A stretch of 34,304 nucleotides of DNA. Source: Candidatus Nanopelagicales bacterium. Lineage in GTDB: Bacteria > Actinomycetota > Actinomycetes > S36-B12 > UBA10799. The DNA is taken from positions 1-34,304 of the forward strand of contig JAOAUD010000005.1 in assembly GCA_030157755.1 (NCBI GenBank). The letters are read 5' to 3'. The first letter of the stretch is position 1; each line of letters opens with the position of its first letter. The translations under genes and the position numbers were made by a program. The notes beneath the pieces were generated by a model that saw nothing but the letters and a program-made list of their open reading frames with translations, was not told the DNA's origin and did not search any database. Shown one piece after another: positions 1 through 10,244 of this stretch.

Positions 1-117
1 CACAATAACCTGACAAAAGTGAAAAACACAACGAACTCGTAGTGGGTTGCAGGTTTATTTAGGACAGCATCCGGGTATCTTGCTGGAGTCACTCCCCGAC
101 CAAGCCTGGAGCCACTC

Positions 118-348
118 ATGCGTAACACCGTCGCCGCCCCAAGAACGCGCACAATTCTTGCGATCGTTGGTCTCACCTTGGCGGCAGTTGCGCTGCTGTT
201 CACCAGCGCTTCAACGTCATCTGCCTCGCAGTCGCCAACCCCAGCACCAGCAGCAGTCGGCCAGCAGTCGCCCCAATCGGCTGACCAGCATGCCCACCCG
301 AACGAAAAACTTCGGGTGCCGTGGAACTCGTGGCTGACCGCCAACTAG
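118..348 (+). CDS. small putative secreted or membrane-anchored protein
   Basis: 76-aa ORF with N-terminal basic residues and a hydrophobic stretch (TILAIVGLTLAAVALLFTSAS), followed by a Ser/Pro/Ala-rich tail; GGAG about 6 nt upstream of ATG. Confidence 0.45.
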   Translation: MRNTVAAPRTRTILAIVGLTLAAVALLFTSASTSSASQSPTPAPAAVGQQSPQSADQHAHPNEKLRVPWNSWLTAN

Positions 349-464
349 GACCCATAGCCAAACCGATTCCACAGGAGCGTTCACGACCATCGCCCTATGT
401 CAGCGTCTAGGGTTCCCAGAGAACCGAACACGCTGAAACCACCACATCACCGAGGCGAGGACTC

Positions 465-635
465 ATGGCCGACCCAACCGCCTGCGCAAACGGTCTCATC
501 GCCGGGCAGGGAAGTATCTACTGGAAGGAAGGAATGGCATCTTGCACCGCCTGCGGGCACAACTACCTTCATTCCAAGAAAGATCCTTGCCACTTGTGCC
601 AAATGGAAGTCCGCTTACGCGCACTCGAGGCGTGA
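465..635 (+). CDS. 56-aa putative zinc-ribbon microprotein (below the cutoff of the supplied ORF track)
   Basis: Own translation: MADPTACANGLIAGQGSIYWKEGMASCTACGHNYLHSKKDPCHLCQMEVRLRALEA*. CxxC...CxxC pair (CTAC / CHLC); purine-rich GGCGAGG upstream of ATG. Confidence 0.5.
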   Translation: MADPTACANGLIAGQGSIYWKEGMASCTACGHNYLHSKKDPCHLCQMEVRLRALEA

Positions 636-672
636 CGTTAACGGGACCTCGTGACGATAGCGAGACCTCAGA

Positions 673-1428
673 CTATGTGCGGTAGGTCTTGACCTGGCTG
701 TACGCGGAGTACCCAGTTGTCGCTGGAGCCGACCAGGCGATTCTGATTCGCGCTCGCTGACCGTATGTCTTGATGTAGGTGGATCCGTTCGCACGCACGA
801 AGACCCGAAAGATCCTGATGTCCCCGCGCAACCTGCCGGTGGCCGAAACGGAAACGGGTGTGCCGGAGTTCGTGATGCAGCCTGCTTTCATCAACCGCCG
901 AGTTCCTCGAGTCGGAAGTTTCTTTGGGGCGGTCACGCACCCGTTGACCGGCAGTTGCGCAACCGGGGAAGGTGCCGGGTTACCCGTTCCGCTCAGTGCG
1001 ACGTCTTGCGGCGACGGCGGGTCGACCTGACCACCGCCGGTGAACACAAAGTGCAGGTCCGCACTGCGACTTCCTGTCGCAGTCGGGGTGAAACTGACGC
1101 TGACCGAGCAAGTACCGTGCGCAAGTAACGTCGCCCCAGAGCAGCTATTCGTCACGATGGCGAAGTCGGCGCTGTTCGCACCGGTCACAGTCACCGCGCC
1201 TGCGGCAAAAGTCAGGAAGTTGACGTCGTTATCCGCGCCATTCGTAATTGTCTCGGTGAGCGTTGCGGATTGAGTCGAGACCACTTGCGACCCGAATGCC
1301 AACGCCCCGCTCGGCTGGAACTCAGCATGACCGTTGGCAATTGCAGGTGAAGCCGCCACACCGATTGCGCCAATTCCCACCGTTGCCGCAGCCAAACCAC
1401 TAACTGCCCATTTTGCTGTCGCACGCAC
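673..1428 (-). CDS. secreted protein with choice-of-anchor-D / Ig-like (ASPM-SPD-2-Hydin-type) domain
   Basis: Signal peptide (SGLAAATVGIGAIGVAASPAIA); 'LAFGSQVVSTQSATLTETITNGADNDVNF...FAIVTNSCSGATLLAHGTCSVSVSFTPTATGSRSADLHF' is typical of choice-of-anchor D repeats. Confidence 0.7.
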   Translation of the reverse strand: MRATAKWAVSGLAAATVGIGAIGVAASPAIANGHAEFQPSGALAFGSQVVSTQSATLTETITNGADNDVNFLTFAAGAVTVTGANSADFAIVTNSCSGATLLAHGTCSVSVSFTPTATGSRSADLHFVFTGGGQVDPPSPQDVALSGTGNPAPSPVAQLPVNGCVTAPKKLPTRGTRRLMKAGCITNSGTPVSVSATGRLRGDIRIFRVFVRANGSTYIKTYGQRARIRIAWSAPATTGYSAYSQVKTYRT

Positions 1429-1493
1429 GTCAGCAAGCTAGCAGACGATTCGGGAATTGACGGTCAACGCAATACGCCCTCAAACCTCATGCG

Positions 1494-2024
1494 TCAGTCA
1501 GTGTGTTGCTCTTCGAGATCGAGCAGCAACACCTTGCGATCAAGGCCGCCGCCATAGCCGGTCAACGAACCGTTAGACCCGATCACCCTGTGGCAGGGGA
1601 TCATGATCGCGATTGGGTTGTAGTGGTTAGCCATCCCGACCGCGCGGCTCGCAGCGGGATTCCCAACAGCTGCAGCAACCTCCCCGTAGGTGGCCGTCTG
1701 CCCGTAGGGGATCGCACATAGAGCGGCCCAGACCTTCATGCGGAACTGCGTCCCCGAAGGTGCCAACGGAACGGAGAAACGGTCACGTCTTCCTGCGAAG
1801 TACTCATTGAGTTGGGCACGCGCCTCTTTGAAGGCCCGGCGATCATGCTTCCAGTCGTCACCGAAATCTGGCTTGGTGTCGTCATGTGTCTCCATGGAAA
1901 GGTGCGTGAGAACCTCACCATCGCCGACCAAGGTGAGCTGACCGATCGGGCTTGACATGGTCGTGTAGCGGACGATCGCATTGGAATCCGGATCAACAAA
2001 GCGGACTTCCTCAAGAAGTGCCAT
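1494..2024 (-). CDS. ogt: methylated-DNA--[protein]-cysteine S-methyltransferase
   Basis: Catalytic IPCHRVIGSNGSLTGYGGGLDRKVLLLDLE; ATG at 2024 overlaps the stop of the upstream gene (TGATG). Confidence 0.9.
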   Translation of the reverse strand: MALLEEVRFVDPDSNAIVRYTTMSSPIGQLTLVGDGEVLTHLSMETHDDTKPDFGDDWKHDRRAFKEARAQLNEYFAGRRDRFSVPLAPSGTQFRMKVWAALCAIPYGQTATYGEVAAAVGNPAASRAVGMANHYNPIAIMIPCHRVIGSNGSLTGYGGGLDRKVLLLDLEEQHTD

Positions 2025-3595
2025 CAGCTGCGCCCTTTCTGTTTGGCGGTCGAGGTTGTACGTGAAGTCTGACCGTTCACGGAATCCAGGAACGCCCACA
2101 AATGGTGGGTTGTGTATGAACGCCACGGGCGCCAGACCTGTGAATAGGTTTCAATACTTTTCGCATCACCTGGCTGCCCGAGCGCAGCCATTGCTTTAAC
2201 AATCCCCAAATCCGTCGGCAGAAAGACGTCAGGATCGCCAAGTCCGCGCATTCGGATCGCGGCCACTGTCCACGGCCCAATGCCGTGCAGTGCCAACAAC
2301 TGCTGGCCTACGTGGTCCCAGTCTGAACCTGGATTCAGCACGATCGATTCATCAGCGAGTGCCTGGGCAAGTGCCTTAATTGCCTTCTTCCGCGAGACCG
2401 GCATTGCGAAATCCGCGGGGTCCGCTTCGGCGAGAACACCCGGTGCCGGAAACGTATGCGTCACCGATCCGACGGGAGCGCGCAGCGGCAATCCGTACCC
2501 CGCAACGAGTCGCCCGGCGACCGTCCTCGCGCCTGTGGTGCTGACCTGCTGACCAATCACCACTCTGAAGGCGACCTCATTCGGGTCCGTACTGCCGGGC
2601 ATTCGGTGCCCCGGACTCGCAGCGATCAACGGCCTCAAGAGTGGATCGCGGGCCAGTTGTTCGTCGATCGCCAGTGGATCGGAATCAAGATCGAGCATGC
2701 GCCGACAACGCTGCACAGCCGCAGTGAGATCCCGCAAGTCGTCCAGCCAGAGTTCACACTCAACAAATCCGGCCAATCCGCCCGCCCCGGCCGACGACTC
2801 AGCCAACGACAGCGCAGCAACCCCCGACCCATGCGGAAGGATCAAGGAACGCCGATAGGTGCCACCTACGTACTCCTCGATTCCCTGGACAGAACGATTC
2901 CCGAGAAAGTCCAGTGCCGCACGCACGTTCATCGGCGCGCGGTATGCCAGCCGGACCTTCACGGAATCCCTGGGCCCGCCATTCGGCGTCCTCGCTTGTG
3001 AATGTGCCGCACCCGCTCGCAGCTGACTTGGTGTGGCGGCGAAGACTTCCTTGATCGTGTCGTTGAACTGGCGAATGCTCGAAAAGCCCGAGGCGAATGC
3101 GACATCACTTATCGAGATCGACGACGTTTCCAACAACAGCCTGGCGGTGCGAGCGCGTTGGGCCCGGGCAAGCGCGCTCGGCCCAACCCCGACTTCTGAA
3201 ACCAGCTGCCGATTCAACTGCCGTTCGCTGTAGCCAACCTCGGCCGCCAATCCTGCGACACCTTGTCGATCGACTACTCCGTCAGCGATCAATCGCATTG
3301 CCCGGCCAACAAGATCGCCTCGCACGTTCCATTCCGGGGAGCCGGGTGCGGTATCCGGACGACACCGTTTGCAGGCCCGAAATCCAGCCTCCTGCGCGGC
3401 AGCGGCAGTCCGGTAAAACGACAGGTTGGATTTCTTCGGTGTAATCGCTGGGCAACTCGGACGGCAATAGATCCCCGTCGACGAAACACCTGAGTAGAAG
3501 ACCCCGTCGAATCGCGAATCCTTGCCGCGAACGGCGCGATAGCAGACATCGGGATCCAGCAGTCCAGGGTTGCTCACTGACGTACTGTGCCTCAC
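2024..3595 (-). CDS. alkA: Ada-type metal-binding / AraC HTH / DNA-3-methyladenine glycosylase II (AlkA) fusion protein
   Basis: N-terminal Ada zinc domain (GIYCRPSCPAITPKKSNLSFY...GFRACKRCRPD), AraC HTH (ISISDVAFASGFSSIRQFNDTIKEVF), AlkA HhH-GPD region (LLALHGIGPWTVAAIRMRGLGDPDVF). Confidence 0.9.
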   Translation of the reverse strand: MRHSTSVSNPGLLDPDVCYRAVRGKDSRFDGVFYSGVSSTGIYCRPSCPAITPKKSNLSFYRTAAAAQEAGFRACKRCRPDTAPGSPEWNVRGDLVGRAMRLIADGVVDRQGVAGLAAEVGYSERQLNRQLVSEVGVGPSALARAQRARTARLLLETSSISISDVAFASGFSSIRQFNDTIKEVFAATPSQLRAGAAHSQARTPNGGPRDSVKVRLAYRAPMNVRAALDFLGNRSVQGIEEYVGGTYRRSLILPHGSGVAALSLAESSAGAGGLAGFVECELWLDDLRDLTAAVQRCRRMLDLDSDPLAIDEQLARDPLLRPLIAASPGHRMPGSTDPNEVAFRVVIGQQVSTTGARTVAGRLVAGYGLPLRAPVGSVTHTFPAPGVLAEADPADFAMPVSRKKAIKALAQALADESIVLNPGSDWDHVGQQLLALHGIGPWTVAAIRMRGLGDPDVFLPTDLGIVKAMAALGQPGDAKSIETYSQVWRPWRSYTTHHLWAFLDSVNGQTSRTTSTAKQKGRS

Positions 3596-3675
3596 TTCGC
3601 CACGATTAACTAGCGGAAATCAGACATCACCATCCGGCGCCCTCGGGCGCTGATGCAGCCGACCGACCGAGCAGA

Positions 3676-5349
3676 TCAGCCCACCAACCAGTCATGCACG
3701 ATAGGAACCACTGAGGCACCCTCACCAGTCGCCGACGCGACACGCTTCATCGAACCGGCCCTGACGTCACCGACCGCGAACACGCCGGGCGCGCTCGTTG
3801 CGAGATTCTCTGGCGGCAGGCCATCAATCCAAAACTCATGTGGAACGTCGCGACCGGTGAGGATGAAGCCTTTTTCGTCACGACTGACTTCGCTCGGCAG
3901 CCAGTCGGTGTGCGTCACCGCTCCGAGGAGGAGGAACAGCCCTTGAATCTCGCGCCGAGTGACCGACCCATCGATCAGGTTCCGAACATCGACGTACTGA
4001 AGCCACCCTTCTCCCCCACCATCAACGATTGCCGAGGAAGGCTGCACACGAATGCGCGCACTGTGTGCAATCTCCTCAATGAGGTACTGCGACATCGTGG
4101 CCCGCAAGTCTTCGCGCCGGACCATGATCGTTACTTCATTTGCAAACTTCGCGAGGTGCAGCGCGGCCTGTCCGGCGGAGTTCCCGCCACCCACGACGAC
4201 CACGTGAGCGTCTGCCATCTCACGAGCTGCTGTCATGGCGCTGCCGTAGTAGACACCTCGGCCCGCAAGTTCCTCCACGGCCGGGACACCGAGGCGCCGG
4301 TAAGCAACGCCGGATGCCAACACAACGGCACGAGCCTGAACGCTGCCTCGCTCGCTTTCGACGGTCCACAGCGTGCTGTCGGGGACGCGGCGAAGCCCCG
4401 TCGCCTGGGTGCCGTTGAAGAATGCCGCCCCAAATCGCATTGCCTGTTGGTTCGCTCGTTGCGCCAACCGCATTCCAGAAATCCCTCGGGGAAACCCGAG
4501 GTAGTTGCGGATCATGGAACTGGTTCCCGCTTGCCCACCCACGGCATCGGCTTCAATGACCATCGTCGACAAACCTTCGGAGGCACCGTAAACGGCGGCA
4601 GCAAGCCCGGCCGGGCCTGCCCCGATGATCACGAGGTCCAGGACAGTTCCGGGCGGAAGGTCCTCTGGCCTACTCGATAGGTAGGTCGCTACCTCGGCTG
4701 CGGTTTTCGGAGAGATCAACAGTTCCCGAAGTGGCGCACTCACCACCGGCAGTTGACCAACCTCGCCGTAGCGGGCTTCGAACTCGCCCAGGACCTGAAT
4801 GCCAACGTCGCTCTCCGGTGCGTGCAGGCCGTGCGGTAGCCCGGCACGCGCGAGCAGATCGCGGATGGCCATGGTCAACGGCTCTTTGCCAGTGGCAATG
4901 ATCTGAACCATTTCGACCTCGGGCGTTGCAACCGTGGATGCCCACTCAGACAGCATCTCCGTGATCGCGGTATGGAACTCCTCGTCTCGTGGACCCTGCG
5001 GCATCAGCAAGTAGGCATCGAGCAGGCCGGTCGCCATGCCGGGACGCATCGTTGGGCCCTCCACCAGGAACCGATCGCGATGCGCTGTGACTAGTCGGCG
5101 GGCCGTTGGGACCGCGGTCCTCAGCTTGGCAACTGCCTCAAGCGCTGGGGCGTCCGGCAATTCGGCATCCACCACGAACAGCGCGACCTGACGCCCCTGC
5201 GCAGCAAGCCCGGTTGAGACCTCCACAACTTGCGTTGCCGAAGTAGCGACCACCAATTCGTAGTCGCGGACGTAGCGACTGAACTCGTCGAGTAAGAAGT
5301 CCGTTCGGGTACCTGACACCAACACAACAACTGGAACTGACGAAGTCAT
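3676..5349 (-). CDS. FAD-dependent oxidoreductase, thioredoxin-reductase-like, with N-terminal response-regulator-like domain
   Basis: FAD GxGxxG motif ([29 protein letters not shown]), NAD motif ([14 protein letters not shown]), C-terminal [10 protein letters not shown]; the N-terminal ~200 aa resemble a receiver domain. Confidence 0.85.
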   Translation of the reverse strand: MTSSVPVVVLVSGTRTDFLLDEFSRYVRDYELVVATSATQVVEVSTGLAAQGRQVALFVVDAELPDAPALEAVAKLRTAVPTARRLVTAHRDRFLVEGPTMRPGMATGLLDAYLLMPQGPRDEEFHTAITEMLSEWASTVATPEVEMVQIIATGKEPLTMAIRDLLARAGLPHGLHAPESDVGIQVLGEFEARYGEVGQLPVVSAPLRELLISPKTAAEVATYLSSRPEDLPPGTVLDLVIIGAGPAGLAAAVYGASEGLSTMVIEADAVGGQAGTSSMIRNYLGFPRGISGMRLAQRANQQAMRFGAAFFNGTQATGLRRVPDSTLWTVESERGSVQARAVVLASGVAYRRLGVPAVEELAGRGVYYGSAMTAAREMADAHVVVVGGGNSAGQAALHLAKFANEVTIMVRREDLRATMSQYLIEEIAHSARIRVQPSSAIVDGGGEGWLQYVDVRNLIDGSVTRREIQGLFLLLGAVTHTDWLPSEVSRDEKGFILTGRDVPHEFWIDGLPPENLATSAPGVFAVGDVRAGSMKRVASATGEGASVVPIVHDWLVG

Positions 5350-5358
5350 GAACGGATA

Positions 5359-6852
5359 CTAGTGGCCGATCCGTGGTCGGATCCGGGCCGGAATCCCATT
5401 GCCTGGTCGAAGCGTGACTGCAGGAACAGGAATCACATCGCGCGGCGCGGATGCCACGACCTCCCAATCACGCCCAAGCGTCGCAAGGGCAAGGACTGCT
5501 TCAGCCAACGCGAATCGATCCCCTATGCACTTGCGGGACGCAAACCCAAACGGGAACCAGGCTGCGCGAGGTTGCCCCGGCGCCTTCTCATCGAATTCGC
5601 CGTCGTCGTTCAGCCAGCGGCTCGGCGTGAAACTCGAGGCATCGGTCCAGTAGCGCGGGTCACGCTGCATGTAGTACTGCGACGCAAGCAAAGTCGACCC
5701 CTTGGGGATGTTGTACCCATCCAGGGAGATGTCCTCGCGCAGACGCCGCGAGATGATCCACGCGGGCGGATTCAGCCTCATCGATTCAGCAACGACCGCA
5801 CGGGTTCGGTGCAGTTGGCCGACGTCGTCGATTCCCAAACTCCGGTCCTGACCGACCGTGTCCCACTCCTCCTCGACCCATCGGCGAATCTCTCGGTGAC
5901 GGCTCAATTCGAGCCAGGTCCACGACAACGCATTCGCTGTGGTCTCGTGCCCGGCGAGCACGAGGGTCATCACTTCGTCGCGAAGTTCATTGACACTAAG
6001 GCCCTGGCCACTTTCCGGGTCCCGGGCTTGAATGAGAACAGCCAACATGTCGGTTGGATCTTCGCCAGCGAGAAGCTGGGCCTGCTTCTGCGCAATCAGG
6101 CGAGCGACAACGGCATCGAGCCGCTCCACGGATTCGATGAGCCGTCGCCGAGTCGGAGTCGGGAATCGCAACAGGACAACTCCAGCGGGGGACAACATCC
6201 TGCTGAACCGACCGAGAACGGCCGTCAAGGCCTCAGAGATCTCCACGGCATCGCCGGTGAGGTCTGCACCGAACAACGTGCGCCCCACAATGTCGAGAGT
6301 GAGGTCCGACATCTGTTCGGAAACCAGGATTCCCGTGTCGCCTGTCCTGACCCGATCACGCCATTGACTCGATAGTCGCTGCGTTGCCGCCACCATTTGA
6401 TCGCCGTAGGTTGCGATCCGCCGCGGGCTGAACGCCGGCTGGACCAGACTGCGGTTGCGCTTATGCTCAGGCTCTTCGGACGTCAGGATCCCGTTGCCAA
6501 GAATTGGGCGAGTGGCCTGCAACGCCATGGACCGGCGAGTAGTCCCGTCGAGCTTGGCGAATACCTCCCACACGAGCTCTGGGTCAGACAGCGCATACAG
6601 ATTTTCAGGGCCGACTCGCGCGAACGAAATCGGCTTGATGGAACACAACTCGCCCATGAAGGCAAGCGACGTGACCCGACCAGTCAGGATTGCGCTCGCG
6701 ACCCGACGACGTGACGGACCCGGTGGCCGCCGAATTCCCTTCGGCTGTTTGACCCGCAGTTGGACCATTGCCTCGCGAGTCAGTGCCAACCGCTGCTCGA
6801 TCGTCAACATCTGATCGTTGGGCAATGCCTGCGCGTTCGGCGTGGTTGTCAC
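5359..6852 (-). CDS. cytochrome P450
   Basis: Heme loop FGFASRKCIGDRFALAEA; I-helix AGHETTANALSW; ExxR-type ESMRLNPP. GTG start at 6852 is a guess within ORF 5359..6888. Confidence 0.92.
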   Translation of the reverse strand: MTTTPNAQALPNDQMLTIEQRLALTREAMVQLRVKQPKGIRRPPGPSRRRVASAILTGRVTSLAFMGELCSIKPISFARVGPENLYALSDPELVWEVFAKLDGTTRRSMALQATRPILGNGILTSEEPEHKRNRSLVQPAFSPRRIATYGDQMVAATQRLSSQWRDRVRTGDTGILVSEQMSDLTLDIVGRTLFGADLTGDAVEISEALTAVLGRFSRMLSPAGVVLLRFPTPTRRRLIESVERLDAVVARLIAQKQAQLLAGEDPTDMLAVLIQARDPESGQGLSVNELRDEVMTLVLAGHETTANALSWTWLELSRHREIRRWVEEEWDTVGQDRSLGIDDVGQLHRTRAVVAESMRLNPPAWIISRRLREDISLDGYNIPKGSTLLASQYYMQRDPRYWTDASSFTPSRWLNDDGEFDEKAPGQPRAAWFPFGFASRKCIGDRFALAEAVLALATLGRDWEVVASAPRDVIPVPAVTLRPGNGIPARIRPRIGH

Positions 6853-6891
6853 CAAGCCAGTATCAGCGCACTTTGGCGTCGGCAGCAAGAC

Positions 6892-8853
6892 TTAACTGGC
6901 AAACGCCCTGGCATACGCCCAAGCGGGTGCAGTCGATCCGCTGCAATTCTCCGAGATGTACGTCGCGTTGTTGGGGCAAGCGACGTCTCGTTGCAGCGCC
7001 CACCATGAAATCTCGCCGAGGTTGTTGGCCTTGGCCCACGTTGCAACCTTCGTAGCGTCCGCAACCGTGAATACCTCGTTAGCGACGTCGTTCTCACCAA
7101 TCATCGCCGTGATCCCAACGCGTGCAATGCGTTGCGCGGCCGTCGTCCCTGGGTAGAGGAACCCGACCTGGTTCGCTGTGTTTGTTGCCGCGTCAATCGC
7201 GCTTTGACCCATCGTGTTGTTGGGTCCTCCGTAGTCCATCGCCATGACGTTCACGAGGTCAACGCGACCTCCGCCGCTGACTGTGTCCTGCAGGACTCCA
7301 AGTCCGTCAGCCGTGAGTCCGCTCGGCAGAACCGGCAACGTGAATGTCACCGTCAGCGTCTTTCCTGCTGCGGCGGCATCTGCCTGGAGCCCAGCGATCG
7401 CCTGGCCACGACGAACGTTCGACGCATGATCGGACTGTGCTGCACCTTCAATATCGAAGTCGATACGAGTCAGGTTGTAGCGATCGATGACCGACTTGTA
7501 GGCGGCCTTGAGCGAAGCAGCGCTCGAGCACTTCGCGGCAACCTCTGTACCTGCGGCACCTCCGAAGCTGACGGCAACTTGACCACCAGCGGCCTGCAGG
7601 TCGCTGATCGTCTTGTTCATCGCATCGATCTGGCTGCCAGTCGAACTCGGCGACAGGGATGCGTATCCGCCCCAGGCGGGCGAACAATCACCTGGTGAGG
7701 TGATGAATGCCGCGGTGTAGGACGTGATTCCGGTGGCCGCCTTTGCTGCCATGAGGTCCGGGGTTGGCCAGTTGGACAAGTCGGCATACGGGGCAACTTT
7801 GAAGTTGGCCGGAAGTGGTACGGGTGCTGGTGCCGTGGGTGCTGGTGTCGGGGTTGGAGTTGGGGTTGGAGTTGGGGTTGGAGTTGGCGTAGGGGTTGGG
7901 ATCGGAGTTGGCGATCCTCCACCGACTGCACAGGTGCGAGCCCCTGCCGACGTTGTTGCTGCGCACGTTGTCGGGTTCGCTGGGACCGACGCGTAATTGG
8001 CAGTGAGCCCAAACGTTGCAGTCGCACCCGTTGCTAACGATCCGTTCCAGGCCTCATTTGAAACGATCAAGTGCGTTGGCGTGGACTGATTAATCCCACT
8101 CCACACTGATCCCGGGTTCAATCCCCAAGGGACATCGACCTTCCAGGAACTGATCGCCGGGCCGTTGTTCTTGACGGTGACGTTGTATGTGCCGCCACCA
8201 CCCCACGAACTTGAGGTGTACGACAAGCTGATCCCGGCGGCCGGAATCGGCGTCGGAGTCGGCGTCGGAGTCGGCGTGGGAGTCGGCGTGGGAGTCGGGG
8301 TCGGGGTCGGGGTCGGCGTCGGCGTCGGCGTCGGCGTGGGAGTCGGGGTTGGCGTGGGAGTCGGAGTGACCCCCGGGATCGTGCAAGTGGTGCCTGCCAC
8401 CGCGCAGCCACTCGGGGTCAGCGCCGCCCCTGTTGTTCGTGACGCATTAAGCCCAAAAGTGGCAGATGCCCCAGGTGCGAGTGCGGTCGCCCAAGAGGGC
8501 GCAGTCGTCCGGAATCCGGCCGGGTTGTTAGGAATTGCCGACTTGGTGCCATTCCACAAATCCGTCACCTTGTTAGTGGTGAAGAGATCAATCGTCCATG
8601 GGTTAAGCGTTGAGGTGGTTCGGTTGGTAATAGTCGCGGTTGCCTGAAATCCGGAGCCCCAGTCATTGTCGACATGCCACTGCAGTTCGACACCGGTGGT
8701 GACGGCAGCATCGGCGGGCGCACCAATCATCGCTGCGCCGAGGATCCCGACGGCCGACACCACCCCCACAGCAAGAGCGGGGCCACGGCGAAGCGAGCCA
8801 AATATGGATCGACCTTGTCGTGCAGTACTCGTACCGTGCGGCTGATTACTCAT
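6892..8853 (-). CDS. secreted GH18 chitinase with two CBM2-like domains and PT-repeat linkers
   Basis: ATG at 8853 preceded by GGAG; signal sequence; CBM2-like '[34 protein letters not shown]' and a second module '[36 protein letters not shown]'; (PT)n linkers; GH18 catalytic 'RIDFDIEGA'. Confidence 0.9.
   Translation of the reverse strand: MSNQPHGTSTARQGRSIFGSLRRGPALAVGVVSAVGILGAAMIGAPADAAVTTGVELQWHVDNDWGSGFQATATITNRTTSTLNPWTIDLFTTNKVTDLWNGTKSAIPNNPAGFRTTAPSWATALAPGASATFGLNASRTTGAALTPSGCAVAGTTCTIPGVTPTPTPTPTPTPTPTPTPTPTPTPTPTPTPTPTPTPTPTPIPAAGISLSYTSSSWGGGGTYNVTVKNNGPAISSWKVDVPWGLNPGSVWSGINQSTPTHLIVSNEAWNGSLATGATATFGLTANYASVPANPTTCAATTSAGARTCAVGGGSPTPIPTPTPTPTPTPTPTPTPTPAPTAPAPVPLPANFKVAPYADLSNWPTPDLMAAKAATGITSYTAAFITSPGDCSPAWGGYASLSPSSTGSQIDAMNKTISDLQAAGGQVAVSFGGAAGTEVAAKCSSAASLKAAYKSVIDRYNLTRIDFDIEGAAQSDHASNVRRGQAIAGLQADAAAAGKTLTVTFTLPVLPSGLTADGLGVLQDTVSGGGRVDLVNVMAMDYGGPNNTMGQSAIDAATNTANQVGFLYPGTTAAQRIARVGITAMIGENDVANEVFTVADATKVATWAKANNLGEISWWALQRDVACPNNATYISENCSGSTAPAWAYARAFAS
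7835..7911. repeat. tandem GGNGTN-type (Pro-Thr codon) repeat, C-terminal chitinase linker
   Basis: Repeated 'ggagttggggtt' units encode PTPTPTPTP on the minus strand. Confidence 0.8.
8247..8370. repeat. tandem GGNGTN-type (Pro-Thr codon) repeat, inter-CBM chitinase linker
   Basis: Long run of 'ggcgtcggagtc/gggagtcggcgt' hexamers encodes PTPTPTPT... on the minus strand. Confidence 0.85.
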
Positions 8854-9134
8854 CGTTCTCCAACCTAGGAATGTCCTCGCCAGGATGCCCGGTTCATCGG
8901 CAATCCCGTATCTGCAGTTGAGACAAGAGTGCGAATATCCACCAAAAGTAGTGGCCCATTCGTGGGGATCCACAAAGAAAGAACCCCAGGCACGCGGCAC
9001 AGCGACTTGGTGTTCGGGTAACACAACCCGCCTCAACAGAAGATCACGCCAACGGGCCTAACGCCGAAACTCATTGACCCATCCGCTCGGACTTGGGGCT
9101 AGCGTTCATCGAACTAACTAACGGTGAGGTGGAA

Positions 9135-10244
9135 ATGTCTCGGATCAAAGCACTAACCGCAGGGCTCGCGGCTGCAGGTTGCCTGATCGCAGTAGCAGGC
9201 TGTTCATCCGTGTCAAACAGTGTTGATCAATCATCTGCCGGTTCACCCAAGACCTTTTCAAACGTGGCCTACGTCGGCTGGCCCAACGACTGGGTATCGA
9301 GCATGGGCAACTACACCCTGACTGGATCCGGGACCTCGAAAGACAACAAGCCGTTCTTCGACACAGTTGTGTTGTTCGCCTCCAACATCGTGTCGAGCAC
9401 TAACCCGCCCACGACGAACACTCCCGCATTGAACATTCTCAATTCGGACCTCGGCGAAACTAATCCGAAAGGGTCAGCGCCGGACATCAGTTGGATCACA
9501 GGAGCGGTGAACTCCCTGCATGCCCAGGGCGTCAGCGTGCAGTTGGCGATCTTGCCAAACGGAGGTCAACAGAACGGCTGGTCGTGTTCGAGCACGAATG
9601 CAACCGGCGCTCAAACATTCGCCGAGCAAGTTGCCAATGCAGTGACGACCTATGGGTTCGACGGCATCAGCATCGATGATGAATACGCGAGTTGCTCCGG
9701 AAGCGTTACCGGACTGCAGACCATGGTCAACGCGATTCAGGCGCAACCGGCGATGAAGAACAAGGTCATCACGGAATCCGTCTACTACCCGATGGCGTAC
9801 CAATTCCCGACGATCGCGCCGTCGCTCGCGCAGGTCTACACCGAGGACTACAACGGCACCTCGGACATCGACAGCCTTTCGCAGTACCCCGGGGTCGCGG
9901 CTTCCAACTTCTTCGTCGGGATCAGTCCATACGACCCAACCTATGACGTCACCCAAACCAACCAATCGCACTGCGGCATCAATGAGGCCGCAACAGCTAA
10001 TGCCGTCGGGAAGCAACTTGCGAGTTCAACGAAGACATTCGGCGGCGCGATGGTCTTCTCACCCGTCCAGCAACTGAATGGAACTGCTGGCCAAGCGGAG
10101 TACTACACGCAGCTCGCGCAAGGTGAATATGGATCCGGTGCAACGGTGACGTACCCATCATCGGCACCGCAGCCACCAGCCTTCGCGAACCCCTGCTCCA
10201 CCATGAACCCGGCAGACGTGACGCCAGCGAAACCGAAGAAGTAA
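9135..10244 (+). CDS. lipoprotein with GH18 endo-beta-N-acetylglucosaminidase (EndoH-like) domain
   Basis: ATG at 9135 preceded by GGTGAGG; lipobox-like IAVAGC; GH18 DxxxDxE-type catalytic segment 'YGFDGISIDDEYASC' resembles the EndoH family. Confidence 0.75.
   Translation: MSRIKALTAGLAAAGCLIAVAGCSSVSNSVDQSSAGSPKTFSNVAYVGWPNDWVSSMGNYTLTGSGTSKDNKPFFDTVVLFASNIVSSTNPPTTNTPALNILNSDLGETNPKGSAPDISWITGAVNSLHAQGVSVQLAILPNGGQQNGWSCSSTNATGAQTFAEQVANAVTTYGFDGISIDDEYASCSGSVTGLQTMVNAIQAQPAMKNKVITESVYYPMAYQFPTIAPSLAQVYTEDYNGTSDIDSLSQYPGVAASNFFVGISPYDPTYDVTQTNQSHCGINEAATANAVGKQLASSTKTFGGAMVFSPVQQLNGTAGQAEYYTQLAQGEYGSGATVTYPSSAPQPPAFANPCSTMNPADVTPAKPKK

Noticed and set aside
397-654. 85-aa plus-strand ORF
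   Set aside because: Overlaps the better supported 56-aa zinc-ribbon frame (465..635); no RBS or domain.
2456-3001. 181-aa plus-strand ORF
   Set aside because: Antisense to the Ada/AlkA fusion; no domain, Arg/Pro/Ser-rich shadow frame.
3838-4680. 280-aa plus-strand ORF
   Set aside because: Antisense to the clearly coding FAD oxidoreductase; composition typical of a shadow ORF.
5362-6375. 337-aa plus-strand ORF
   Set aside because: Lies antisense within the cytochrome P450 gene, no recognisable domain; high-GC shadow ORF.
8165-8647. Plus-strand ORF encoding a VGVGVGVG-rich 160-aa protein
   Set aside because: Antisense of the Pro-Thr linker and CBM regions of the chitinase; the GV repeat is a by-product of the (PT)n codon repeat.
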